From: Rhodospirillales bacterium
GTDB lineage: Bacteria; Pseudomonadota; Alphaproteobacteria; Kiloniellales; JACOMY01
Reading direction: 5' to 3'
NCBI GenBank assembly: GCA_014324045.1
Contig: JACOMY010000007.1
Location: forward strand, 1-64,000
Length of the DNA: 64,000 nt
The notes beneath the pieces were generated by a model that saw only the letters and a list, made by a program, of their open reading frames with translations, was not told the DNA's origin and did no database searches. Every line of letters begins with the position of its first letter. Position 1 is the stretch's first letter. Position numbers and translations under genes: made by a program. Positions 1 through 8,192 of this stretch are shown one piece after another.

Positions 1-37
1 AGTTTTTTGTCGCCGGCTTAATTTTTTTCTTTTTCAT
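1..37 (-). CDS. Start of an unidentified gene, cut by the left edge
   Basis: An ATG at position 37 on the minus strand opens a frame beginning MKKKKIKPATKN that runs off the window. A strong Shine-Dalgarno (GGGAGG) sits about nine bases upstream of it. It follows the 565-residue gene in the same direction after about 200 bases, so the two may belong to one accessory unit. The lysine-rich, AT-rich start differs from the GC-rich core genes further right. Too little is visible to name a family. Confidence 0.45.
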   Translation of the reverse strand, partial: MKKKKIKPATKN

Positions 38-237
38 CCCTGTTCCTCCCACCCCGCTTGAGTAAGCGAGCGCTGCCGGATTGTATAGCCTTTTACCGAC
101 ACTATCGCCAAAAATACAGCCCGCACTCCGTCGTTATCGCGCAGCACGACTGCCCAGTCGCGATACCCCACACCTTGGGCTCTCTGTTGGCCTGGAGCGA
201 AATGGCATTTTCGATGGGCTGCTTTTTCCGAAACAGT

Positions 238-1935
238 TCATGACCACTCAACTAGCCCGTGTCCTAGGTGCGAGGGAAGCCAGCCAACGACTACCTGGCT
301 CGTCGCATCGTCCCAGCAAAAGTACAGGCGAAAACAATTCCGAGGGTCGCGTCCTTTCCCTCTCTTCAGGTGCCTGTCGAGTTCAATCCGCTTTTGTCCC
401 ATTTTGATGAAGTATGTGTCGCCTTGCTCACCGGCACGCTTGCCGGCGAAGGACGCATGTTCTTTTATACCAAGTTCGTGACAACGGCGGTCATAACGCT
501 CTTTGAGCTCCTTTCCTCCTTGGCGGCGCATTGGGACGTAATAATCACCAAGCAACAAAAGTGCCTGATAGATCATGGAGATGTTCTTGTATTTGGAACC
601 TTTGGCACCCCGTAAAGCGCGATTGTGCAGTTTCACTCTTCCGGCTAGGTAGGTCGTAGCCCACTGCTTTAGTTCGTTAAGGTCATCCGGGATTGGTGGC
701 CCCGCCTCACTATCCTTGACTTCAAGTGATCGAATGCGCTTTTCAAGATTATGGTTAATGTCTTGTAAACATTGACAATTGATTTTTTCTGTATCTCTAT
801 CGTCTTCAGAAATTTTCAATAGATCGCTATACTCTTGATCTTTTTCTTCTAGATCTTTTTTCAGTTGCTTGTTTTCTTCTTTATAGAATTCTAATAAATC
901 ATCTTGCGACGACCCTGCCTTCTGAGCATTCTGGCGCCGCAGTTCTGCTGCAGTTCGCTTTGTTTCAGCAAAGGTCGGCAAGAGCTTAAACGCATTGGCG
1001 CTTTCAACCGTGCGTCTCAGTACGTTCGATGTGATGAAGCGACGATAAGCTTTGCGACCTCCTTTCCAATTCCGAATGCTCTCCGCAAGGCCAAGGGGGT
1101 GGGCGAACGGAGATTCAGTATCCGGATCAAACCCAGGTCGATAGGTACGAACGGCCTGTTGAAACACTGAGAATTCTCGACCGATGTGTTCGCTGAGCCG
1201 GAACGCTGCCGGACCTGAGATTACCGCGACATGCGCTGCGCCAGCGAGGTCGTGAGCAAGGCGGCTGCTATCAATCAATGCGTCTGACAACTCCTTCGAA
1301 TCTTCGGGTAGTGAAATCACAATTACGTCTGCCTTTCGACTCTCCGCACGCAAGAGCTCGACCAACTGATCGACATCGGAATCGACGAACCAAGGCGTCG
1401 GTTCCACCTTGCGCCCATCGAGAAGCGCGTGACATACGGAGATTACGCCTCGGACAAAGTTCGGTATTGACGGATTGTATGAAGAGTATTCACCACGGGT
1501 GATGCACTGAAGCCGGAGGCCAAATAACACTGGCTCTTCGCTGTTTGGCTCAGCCAAAGCGATTTCAATAACCCAAGAGCGCCCAGCAACTTTTTTGTCA
1601 TCATCATCGAAGCGAAGCGCCCAGTAGCGCGGACTATTGATCGATACCCCCTCAATCCGCCTCGGCCCGATGTCGTCAATCGAGAACGAGTTGCCCTCCA
1701 TAGCCTCCTGCGGAAGTCTGCCCCCCGCCCGCTTCGAGGCGAGATCGAGGATCTTGGCGCGTGCTGTCTCAAAGGCGGCTGCTTCTCCAGATCTTTGTTT
1801 CGAGGCGAGATCGAGGATCTTGGCGCGTGCTGTCTCAAAGGCGGCTGCTTCTCCAGATTTTTGTAATGAGAGGTGAACTTGGGAAACAGGTTCCACAGTT
1901 ACCCGATGGCGATGTGTCAAGAGAGCAGCATTCAT
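238..1935 (-). CDS. Unknown 565-aa accessory protein with central coiled coil
   Basis: I do not recognise a named function. The N-terminus carries a 22-residue segment (SGEAAAFETARAKILDLASK) twice in tandem at about residues 28-70. A middle domain of about 150 residues contains YRPGFDPDTESPFAHPLG. A charged coiled coil follows at about residues 355-410. The C-terminal 100 residues end in a beta-rich block (FRLYFCWDD, then WLPSHLGH). From memory, the middle and C-terminal motifs recur together in uncharacterised proteins of accessory regions; the C-terminal block could be a small RelE-like fold, but that is inference. The ATG at 1935 has GGAGGTG seven bases upstream, which supports the start. 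The coiled-coil part is visibly AT-rich compared with neighbours, suggesting acquisition. It may be a defence or regulatory component. Confidence 0.7.
   Translation of the reverse strand: MNAALLTHRHRVTVEPVSQVHLSLQKSGEAAAFETARAKILDLASKQRSGEAAAFETARAKILDLASKRAGGRLPQEAMEGNSFSIDDIGPRRIEGVSINSPRYWALRFDDDDKKVAGRSWVIEIALAEPNSEEPVLFGLRLQCITRGEYSSYNPSIPNFVRGVISVCHALLDGRKVEPTPWFVDSDVDQLVELLRAESRKADVIVISLPEDSKELSDALIDSSRLAHDLAGAAHVAVISGPAAFRLSEHIGREFSVFQQAVRTYRPGFDPDTESPFAHPLGLAESIRNWKGGRKAYRRFITSNVLRRTVESANAFKLLPTFAETKRTAAELRRQNAQKAGSSQDDLLEFYKEENKQLKKDLEEKDQEYSDLLKISEDDRDTEKINCQCLQDINHNLEKRIRSLEVKDSEAGPPIPDDLNELKQWATTYLAGRVKLHNRALRGAKGSKYKNISMIYQALLLLGDYYVPMRRQGGKELKERYDRRCHELGIKEHASFAGKRAGEQGDTYFIKMGQKRIELDRHLKRGKGRDPRNCFRLYFCWDDATSQVVVGWLPSHLGHGLVEWS
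1733..1864 (-). repeat. 66-bp in-frame tandem duplication inside the 565-aa gene
   Basis: Positions 1733-1798 and 1799-1864 are the same 66-bp unit back to back, differing at one base (C or T near the right end of the unit). The length is a multiple of three, so the protein simply gains 22 residues. The near identity implies a very recent duplication or active copy-number variation. Confidence 0.95.
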
Positions 1936-2000
1936 CCCGGCACCTCCACCCGCTCCCAGCAGGCTCTCGATGTTGAACTCTATGGCGTTTTGCTCGAAGC

Positions 2001-2362
2001 GGCGCCTGCCCTAACCCCCACTCAATCGCAGCAGCAGAACGATCTCGCTGTCTTCTTTCAGCTCGCTAAACCAGGCAGTAGATCCTGCCGCCGACCGAGA
2101 CCGAGACCGGGACGCCGCGCTGCAACTACGGCTGCAAGCGGGGATAATCCGCGCCCAGACGCTGCAGCAGCTGGCGGATGTTGGCAGCCTCGACCCGCAG
2201 CTCGCTTCGGCCGCCGGCAGCCTCCTTCAGCGAGCCCCAAATCTTGACCGTTACCATGGGCTAAAGCCCCACCAAATCCCCTATTCGCCAAATCCCTTAT
2301 TCGGGCACCCGATCCCATCGATCCGGCGTCATCCCCCTGCGGCCTCCTCGACCGCCTTGCGG
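2001..2362 (-). repeat. Decayed second copy of the hydroxylase operon's 3' end
   Basis: This 362-bp stretch aligns over its full length with 3063-3423. It contains a dead copy of the MoaD/ThiS-like gene, the same intergenic spacer, and a C-terminal tail of a molybdenum large subunit (RKAVEEAAGG, stop). The copies differ by scattered substitutions and small indels, so the duplication is not recent, unlike the 66-bp repeat nearby. The frameshifted ankyrin gene lies between the two copies. Confidence 0.9.
2010..2257 (-). pseudogene. Broken MoaD/ThiS-like sulfur-carrier copy
   Basis: The frame begins MVTVKIWGSLKEAAGG exactly as in the intact gene at 3073-3318. It hits a TAG after about 40 codons (LQP-stop) and then loses the frame, while the final LSGG is still readable in another frame. 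It is a degenerate paralogue inside the 362-bp repeat. No function is expected. Confidence 0.85.
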
Positions 2363-2492
2363 TAGCGGCCGTACTGGCGAGGCCGGTGGCGCCTGGCGCG
2401 CCGCCTCGTCCTCTGCGATCCGGCAGTCCTACCCGATGCCCGGGCTGGGTTCGGCGCCGTCGGAGACGGGCAGCAGGGTGGAGCGCAGCGGC

Positions 2493-2958
2493 TCACCGCC
2501 AGCGCGCGTCGTGCAGCCTCCAGTAAACCGGACTCTTGCCGAGCTTTTCGTTCTCTTTCGCCAGATCTGCAGGGAAGTGTCCCGCTTTATTTCGCGCACC
2601 GCCATCGGCGCCCGCGTCGAGCAGCGCCGCCACAGCCTCGGCCTTGCCATACTCTACCGCCCGGTGCAGGGGCGTCCAACCGTATTTATCCCGTGCATTG
2701 GGGTCCGGCGCCCTTTTCGAGCAGCGCCGCCACAATCTCGGCATTGCCTTCCGCTGCCGCCCAGTGCAGGGGCGTCCAAACCGTATTTATCCCGTGCATT
2801 GGGATCTGCTTTCACTTGGCCGTACTTTCCAGGCTGGACCGCCTTTGCTCTGCCGGGGGCGGCGGTTGCAGCGCCCCGGGATCGGGGAACCTTCGCGCAA
2901 ATCTGCGCAGCGGCTTCGATTTTGTCGAGATAGTCCTTGTCAAGACCGCCAGCCCGAA
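2493..2958 (-). pseudogene. Frameshifted ankyrin-repeat protein
   Basis: Two ankyrin repeats can be read in successive frames: WTPLHWAAAEGNAEIVAALL and WTPLHRAVEYGKAEAVAALL, followed by a third partial repeat (ARNKAGHFPADLA) and a stop. An extra T after the first KYG and an extra base in the next linker (KGA/DPNARDKYG) throw the frame, so no single intact ORF exists. An upstream stretch (LDKDYLDKIEAAAQICAKV) belongs to the same gene. The gene sits between the intact and decayed copies of the MoaD-like gene. A sequencing error is possible, but two indels in one short gene favour true decay. Confidence 0.75.
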
Positions 2959-3072
2959 GCGGTCCGGCCGGCGATCTTGACGGCCTCCGGCGGCCGCCCC
3001 CGGCTCTTCGACCCGCTCTTACTCCCGGCGGCTGGCGGACACGGCCGGCCCCTTCTCCAGGAGGCGCCTGCC

Positions 3073-3318
3073 CTAACCCCCGCTCAATCGCGGCAGCAGA
3101 ACGATCTCGCTGTCTTCTTTCAGCTCGGTAAACCAGGCATCGCGGTAGATCCTGCCATCGACCGAGACCGAGACGCCGCGCTTCAGCTGCGGCTGCAGGC
3201 GCGGATACTCGGCGCCCAGACGCTGCAGCAGCTGGCGGATGTTGGCGGCCTCGACCCGCAGCTCGCTGCGGCCGCCGGCGGCCTCCTTCAGCGAGCCCCA
3301 GATCTTGACCGTTACCAT
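3073..3318 (-). CDS. MoaD/ThiS-family sulfur-carrier-like protein
   Basis: An 81-residue ubiquitin-like beta-grasp protein ending in Ser-Gly-Gly, the diglycine tail that MoaD, ThiS and related carriers use to form a thiocarboxylate. It starts VTVKIWGSLKEAAGG. I chose the ATG at 3318, which has GGTGGGG about nine bases upstream, over the GTG five codons earlier. It lies 71 bases downstream of the molybdenum-hydroxylase large subunit on the same strand. A role in maturing the molybdenum cofactor (a dithiolene or the terminal sulfido ligand) for this operon's own enzyme is plausible inference. Family assignment is fairly certain; the specific partner is not. Confidence 0.75.
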   Translation of the reverse strand: MVTVKIWGSLKEAAGGRSELRVEAANIRQLLQRLGAEYPRLQPQLKRGVSVSVDGRIYRDAWFTELKEDSEIVLLPRLSGG

Positions 3319-3389
3319 GGGCTTAAGCCCCACCGAATCCGTTACTCGCCAAATCCCTTATTCAGGCACCCGGTCCCATCGATCCGGCG

Positions 3390-5657
3390 TCATCGCCCTG
3401 CGGCCTCCTCAATCGCCTTGCGGATACGCGGCGGCGACATCGGCAGATGGGTCATGCGCACAGCGGCAGCCGCCGAGACCGAGTTGGCGATGGCCGCCAG
3501 CGGCGGCACGATCGAGGTCTCGCCGACACCGCGCACACCGTAGGGATGGCCCGGGTTGGGCACCTCGACGATCACCGTGTCGATCATCGGCAGGTCGGAG
3601 GCCACCGGCACCCGGTAGTCCAGGAAGCCCGGATTCTGCAACCTGCCGTCCTCGCCGTAGATGTATTCCTCGTTCAAGGCCCAGCCGATGCCCTGCACGG
3701 CGCCGCCCTGGAACTGCCCCTCGACATAGGAGGGGTGGATGGCCTTGCCGGCATCCTGGAACACGGTGTAGCGCAGGATCTTGACCTTGCCGGTCTCCGG
3801 ATCGACCTCGCTGTCGACCAGATGGGTGGCAAAGCTCTGGCCGGCGCCGTCGGCATTGACCTCGGTATGGCCGGCAATCGGGCCGCCGGTCCTGGCGGAA
3901 ACCGCGGCGATCTCGGCAAGCGACAGCGGCTCGAAGCTGCCGGCGTTCCCGCCGGCCGGCTTGGCATAGCCCTCCTCCCAGATCACCGCGTCTTCGTCGA
4001 TGCCCCACATCCGGGCGGCGCGCCCGCAGAGCTTCCGGATCGCGTCGCGGGCGGCCTGGATGGTGGCCAGTCCGCTGGCGAAGGTCACCCGGCTGCCGTC
4101 GGTCACGTCGTTATAGCCCAGCGAGGCGGTATCGGCGACCACGGTGCGCACCTTGTCGTAGGCAATACCCAGCTCTTCGGCCGCCATCTGGCACATGGAG
4201 GCGCGCGACCCGCCGATGTCCGGGGTGCCGACCGAGAGGCCGACCGTCCCATCGGCGTTGACGTTCAGCGAGACGCAGGTCTCGCCGCCGAAGTTGAACC
4301 AGAAACCGCAGGCCAGGCCGCGGCCCTGGTTCGGACCCAGCGCTGCCGAGTAATGCGGATGCGCTCTGGCCGCCTCAAGGGTCGCGGAAAGACCGATCTT
4401 GCCGTAGGTGACGCCGAAGGAGGAGGTGGTACCCTCGACGGCGGCGTTCTTCAGGCGCACCGACAGCGGATCGAGATCGAACTGCTTGCAGAGCTCGTCG
4501 ATCACGCTTTCCACCGCGTAGGCGGCCATGGGCGCCCCCGGCGCCCGATAGGCGGCCTGTTTCGGCCGGTTGGCGACCACGTCCCAGCCGACGGTCTTGA
4601 CATTCTCCACATCGTAGGCGGCAAAGGCGCTCATGGCCCCGAACTCGACCGGGGAGCCGGGAAAGGCCCCGCCCTGATAGCGCAGCTCGCCGGACGCGGC
4701 GGTAATGCGCCCCTCCCTGGTCATGCCGATCTTGACGTCGATCGAGGAGGAGGAGGTCGGCCCGGTGGCGCGGAAGACCTCTTCCCGGCTCATCGTCATC
4801 TTCACCGGCCGCCCGGCCTTGCGCGACAGCGCCAGGGCCAGGGGCTCGATGAAGACCGTGGTCTTGCCGCCGAAGCCGCCGCCGATCTCCGAGGCAGTGA
4901 CCCGCAGCTGGCTGGCATCCATGCCCAGCAGGGCCGCACAAGTGTTGCGCACCATGTAGTGGCCCTGGGTGCAGACCCAGAGCTCGGCCTGCCCATCCGG
5001 CCCCATGGCGGCAAGGCAGGCATGCGGCTCGATGTAGCCTTGGTGCGCGGCCTCGGTCTTGAAGCGCCGCTCGACGATGCGGTCGGCCTCGGCAAAGCCC
5101 TTGGCAACGTCGCCGTGGCCGAACTCGTAGCGCCGCACCACGTTCTTCGAGAAGCCGGCCGGCACCGATTCGTCGGCGGCCTCCTCATGCAGCACCGGCG
5201 CGTCCGGCTGCATCGCCGCATCGACGTCGAGCACATGCGGCAGCACCTCGTAATCGACCTCGATCAGCTTCAGGGCTTGGCGCGCCACAGTCTGGCTGAT
5301 CGCGGCGACGGCAGCTACGGCATGGCCGTCGTAGAGCGCCTTGTCCTGCGCCATACAGTTTACCAGGACATCCAGCATGCCGTCGTCCAGGCCGTCTTTC
5401 ACGGCGCCGAAGTCGGCGCCGGTGACCACCGCCTTGACGCCCGGCAGGGCCTCGGCCTTGGCGCTGTCGATGGACTTGATGCGGGCATGCGCATGCGGGC
5501 TGCGCAGGACACGGCCCACCAGCATGCCCGGCGCATTCATGTCGGCACCGAACCGGGCCCGGCCGGTCACCTTGTCGATACCGTCGGGACGCAGCGGCCG
5601 CTGTCCGACGATCTTGAAATCCTTGATGGTGAGATCTTGCGGATGATCGAGAGGCAT
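3390..5657 (-). CDS. Molybdenum hydroxylase large subunit (xanthine dehydrogenase family)
   Basis: A 755-residue catalytic subunit of the xanthine dehydrogenase/aldehyde oxidase family that binds molybdopterin cytosine dinucleotide or a related cofactor. Visible signatures are the N-terminal hammerhead start (VTGRARFGADM), the glycine-rich GGGFGGKT cofactor loop, AYRAPGAPMAAYAVES in the region where CO dehydrogenase has its cysteine loop, QGGAVQGIGWALNEE, and near the C-terminus GVRGVGE, whose Glu is the usual catalytic base. The AYRxxG loop lacks the Cys motif of aerobic CO dehydrogenase CoxL, so CO oxidation is unlikely; an N-heterocycle, aldehyde or aromatic substrate fits better. It starts three bases after the stop of the Fe-S subunit, with a MoaD-like gene following. 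The substrate cannot be read from sequence. Confidence 0.9.
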   Translation of the reverse strand: MPLDHPQDLTIKDFKIVGQRPLRPDGIDKVTGRARFGADMNAPGMLVGRVLRSPHAHARIKSIDSAKAEALPGVKAVVTGADFGAVKDGLDDGMLDVLVNCMAQDKALYDGHAVAAVAAISQTVARQALKLIEVDYEVLPHVLDVDAAMQPDAPVLHEEAADESVPAGFSKNVVRRYEFGHGDVAKGFAEADRIVERRFKTEAAHQGYIEPHACLAAMGPDGQAELWVCTQGHYMVRNTCAALLGMDASQLRVTASEIGGGFGGKTTVFIEPLALALSRKAGRPVKMTMSREEVFRATGPTSSSSIDVKIGMTREGRITAASGELRYQGGAFPGSPVEFGAMSAFAAYDVENVKTVGWDVVANRPKQAAYRAPGAPMAAYAVESVIDELCKQFDLDPLSVRLKNAAVEGTTSSFGVTYGKIGLSATLEAARAHPHYSAALGPNQGRGLACGFWFNFGGETCVSLNVNADGTVGLSVGTPDIGGSRASMCQMAAEELGIAYDKVRTVVADTASLGYNDVTDGSRVTFASGLATIQAARDAIRKLCGRAARMWGIDEDAVIWEEGYAKPAGGNAGSFEPLSLAEIAAVSARTGGPIAGHTEVNADGAGQSFATHLVDSEVDPETGKVKILRYTVFQDAGKAIHPSYVEGQFQGGAVQGIGWALNEEYIYGEDGRLQNPGFLDYRVPVASDLPMIDTVIVEVPNPGHPYGVRGVGETSIVPPLAAIANSVSAAAAVRMTHLPMSPPRIRKAIEEAAGR

Positions 5658-5660
5658 GAC

Positions 5661-6137
5661 TCAGGCGCTCCTCATTTCCTTGGCGGTATCCAGAACCGCA
5701 CGAACGATCTTGTCGTAGCCGGTGCAGCGGCAGAGGTTACCGGCCAGCCAATAGCGCACTTCCTCCTCGCTGGGATCGCTGTTGCGCTCCAGCAGGGACT
5801 TGGCGGCCACTAGGAAACCCGGCGTGCAGACGCCGCACTGCAGGGCCGCATGCTCTAAGAATTTCTTTTGCAGCGGATGCAGACTGTCGCCCTCGGCGAT
5901 GCCCTCGACGGTGCCAACCTCGCGGTCCTGGGCTTCCGCGCCCAGGACCAGGCAGGCGCAGACCAGCCGGCCGTCCAGGGTCACGCTGCAGGCGCCGCAA
6001 TCGCCGGTGCCGCAGCCTTCCTTGCTGCCGGTCATGCCCAGGCGGTCGCGCAGCACGTCTAGCAGGGTTTCCTCCGGCTCGCAGAGATACTCGGTTGCGT
6101 CGCCGTTGATCTTGGTCGAAACGTGGATTTGGCTCAT
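5661..6137 (-). CDS. Molybdenum hydroxylase [2Fe-2S] small subunit
   Basis: A 158-residue electron-transfer subunit. The N-terminal plant-type ferredoxin domain has Cys42, Cys47, Cys50 and Cys60. The C-terminal four-helix domain has Cys101, Cys104, Cys136 and Cys138 (CGVC and CRC) for the second [2Fe-2S] cluster. It passes electrons from the Mo site to the FAD subunit. The start ATG overlaps the stop of the FAD subunit (ATGA), and the stop is three bases before the large subunit start, so the three are translationally coupled. Length and all eight cysteines match the family. Confidence 0.93.
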   Translation of the reverse strand: MSQIHVSTKINGDATEYLCEPEETLLDVLRDRLGMTGSKEGCGTGDCGACSVTLDGRLVCACLVLGAEAQDREVGTVEGIAEGDSLHPLQKKFLEHAALQCGVCTPGFLVAAKSLLERNSDPSEEEVRYWLAGNLCRCTGYDKIVRAVLDTAKEMRSA

Positions 6138-6997
6138 GCTGCACCTCCGGCGCGCGTCTGCGCGATTACGGCGGCGCGCTTGGCCAGGACACCCGCCACT
6201 TCGGTTCGGTACTCGACGGTACCGCGCTTGTCGTCGATCGGATCGCAGGCCGCCGCGCAGGCCGCCGCCAAGACCGCCAGAACCGCCTCGTCCAGGTCGC
6301 TGCCGATCAGGGCCGCGGCTGCCGCCTCCACCCGCAGCGGACGCGGCGCGACGGCCCCCAGCGCGACCCGGGCGGCGCTGCAGCGCCCGGCCGCATCGAG
6401 GCTGAGGCTGACGCCGGCACTGACCACGGCGATGTCCATCTCGCTGCGCGGAATGAGGCGCAGATAGGCATCGCCCGAGCGCTCCGGACGGGCGGGCAGA
6501 TAGAGCGATTCGACGATCTCGCCTTTCTCCAGCGCGTTGCGGCCCGGCGCCAGGCAGATCGCCTCGGCCGGCACCTCGCGGCGGCCGCCGGGGCCGGCAA
6601 TAGCGACCGTGGCGCCGGCGGCGATCAGCGCCGGTGCGGCATCCGCCGCCGGCGAGGCATTGCAGAGGTTACCGGCCATGGTCGCGCGGCCCTGCACCTG
6701 GGTAGAGCCGATCAGGGTCGCCGCCTCGACCACACCGGGCCAAAGCTGCTTGACGCCGGCGTGCTCGCCCAGGGCGGCGCAGGACACCGCCGCGCCGATG
6801 CGGTAGCCGCCACGCTCGGCGGCGATCGCATGCATGCTTTCGATCCGCTTGATGTCCAGGATCAGGTCCGGCTCGATCCGCTCGGAGCGCAGCTGGACCA
6901 GCAGGTCCGTGCCCCCGGCCAGAACCCGCGCGACCCCGCTCTCCGCGCTCAACAGTGCCACCGCCCGTTTGAGCTTGCGTGGTGCTTCGTACCGCAT
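6134..6997 (-). CDS. Molybdenum hydroxylase FAD subunit
   Basis: A 287-residue FAD-binding medium subunit of the xanthine dehydrogenase/CoxM type. The N-terminus MRYEAPRKLKRAVALL is typical, followed by the FAD pyrophosphate loop VLAGGTDLLVQLR and the second motif TMAGNLCNASPAAD. I placed the start at the ATG at 6997; the frame is open for 80 more codons upstream, but that extension is arginine-rich and unlike the family, and 287 residues is the usual length. It is the first gene of the operon, in the order FAD, Fe-S, Mo, MoaD-like. No regulator of the operon is recognisable nearby. Confidence 0.9.
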   Translation of the reverse strand: MRYEAPRKLKRAVALLSAESGVARVLAGGTDLLVQLRSERIEPDLILDIKRIESMHAIAAERGGYRIGAAVSCAALGEHAGVKQLWPGVVEAATLIGSTQVQGRATMAGNLCNASPAADAAPALIAAGATVAIAGPGGRREVPAEAICLAPGRNALEKGEIVESLYLPARPERSGDAYLRLIPRSEMDIAVVSAGVSLSLDAAGRCSAARVALGAVAPRPLRVEAAAAALIGSDLDEAVLAVLAAACAAACDPIDDKRGTVEYRTEVAGVLAKRAAVIAQTRAGGAA

Positions 6998-7634
6998 GAT
7001 TGGCTTAATCTGCCTCCAGTTGCTTCGAATCCCCGGCAGCCGGGCATCGCCGGGCCCCAGCCTGCTTCGAGCAGGGCCCGCTTCGATGCCGCTGCACCGC
7101 CATCGCATATAACACCGCCGGCCGAAAGCCAGGATGAAAGGCCGGCAGGCGACGGCGCCAAGCATGCCCCGGCAGAGCCCCGAAGGCAAAGCCTCTTTTT
7201 GCGCCTCCGCCCGGATGGCAGGCCCGGCCGCCGGCACCGCCCGCTAACCTCATAGCGGCTTCGACAGGACCGTCTTGGACGGAACCGTCTTGGCGGATGG
7301 ACGCGGCCTGCCGGTACCGAACCCACCCAGTGCCGAACCCCAACAAGCCCGGTCCGCTACAAATCCTCGCCCCGGAATCTTCTTCTCAGGATCTTCTTCT
7401 CAGGCGGGGGAAAGGCTGGCGTCCCGGCCCGCTCTCGGACGCGGGCGGCGGCGCGTGCTCCTGCCCGGCGATTATCCGAACGGCGGACCGCCGCCGCTAC
7501 ATTGTCTAGACTTAACACCGCCTGCAGCTGCAATCGCCCACACCTGCAAGCACCGGGCCATTTGCCCCGTCGCGCCCAGCCCCAATAAACGTGATCCCAA
7601 CAAACGCGGCCCGGGCGCGCCCGCAACAGGCCTG
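6998..7634. other. GC-rich gap without a recognisable gene
   Basis: This 637-base stretch separates the FAD-subunit start from the end of the small membrane protein. It contains a 14-bp direct repeat (ATCTTCTTCTCAGG at 7377-7390 and 7391-7404) and a looser repeat of ACCGTCTTGG around 7270-7292. The frames open here are arginine- and proline-rich shadows of GC-rich DNA. The promoter of the hydroxylase operon should lie in the part nearest 7000, but I cannot point to convincing boxes. Confidence 0.5.
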
Positions 7635-7949
7635 CTAGGCGGCTCGACCGCGCCGCCGCCGGAACAGGCGGGACAGCAGCATGCAGAACAGGCCCAGCAG
7701 GCCCAGGTCCAGGAGCGCAGGCTGCTGCAGCAGGGGAAAGACCGCGTCCTCCCAGGTCCAGGGGCCGATATGGCGGACCAACGCGGGTTCGAGCAGCAGC
7801 AGGCTGTCGCGATCCAGCCGCACCCAGATCTCGCCTAGAGTGCTGAAGGCAAAGCTGCCGGCGCCCGCCCAGCGGACGGCATCCCAAAGCAGGGTTCCGA
7901 AAGCCGCCGCCAGCACTACCAACCCAAACCAAAACAGAAGGCTGCGCAA
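7635..7949 (-). CDS. Small membrane protein of unknown function
   Basis: A 104-residue protein. Residues 4-22 (LLFWFGLVVLAAAFGTLLW) form a transmembrane helix with an N-terminal MR start, and a second hydrophobic helix lies at about residues 73-92 (QPALLDLGLLGLFCMLLSRL) before a basic tail RRRRGRAA. The loop between carries a conserved-looking segment (FSTLGEIWVRLDRDSLLLLE). From memory, uncharacterised proteins of this layout occur in many alphaproteobacteria. It is monocistronic here, 243 bases downstream of the peptide transporter ATPase on the same strand. Confidence 0.65.
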   Translation of the reverse strand: MRSLLFWFGLVVLAAAFGTLLWDAVRWAGAGSFAFSTLGEIWVRLDRDSLLLLEPALVRHIGPWTWEDAVFPLLQQPALLDLGLLGLFCMLLSRLFRRRRGRAA

Positions 7950-8192
7950 GGCTGTTCTCCCCAGGTCGAAGCGCCCCCGATAACAGCCTCCAGCATAGCC
8001 TGCCGATAGGGTCCGATCCAGTGCCGGGGCCGATTCAGTGCCGGGGGCGCGATCGCGCCGGTCGCCGCCTACCGGGTTGCAAGGCTGCAGGTCCCAAAAG
8101 CGGACAAACCGGAACCTTTGGGCGATCCGGCTGCTTCGCGCGGCTGAGCGGCCAAGCCGCCCGCCGGCCTTTTTTCTAGTTTCGCTCTTGCT

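Noticed and set aside
3447..5657. Reading the large subunit as aerobic CO dehydrogenase CoxL
   Set aside because: The active-site loop is AYRAPGAP rather than the CoxL Cys loop AYRCSFR, so CO oxidation is not supported.
3447..5813. Long 788-codon plus-strand frame antisense to the hydroxylase genes
   Set aside because: It mirrors the intact large-subunit and Fe-S genes on the other strand, is very rich in Gly, His and Asp, and has no family features. It is a GC-rich shadow.
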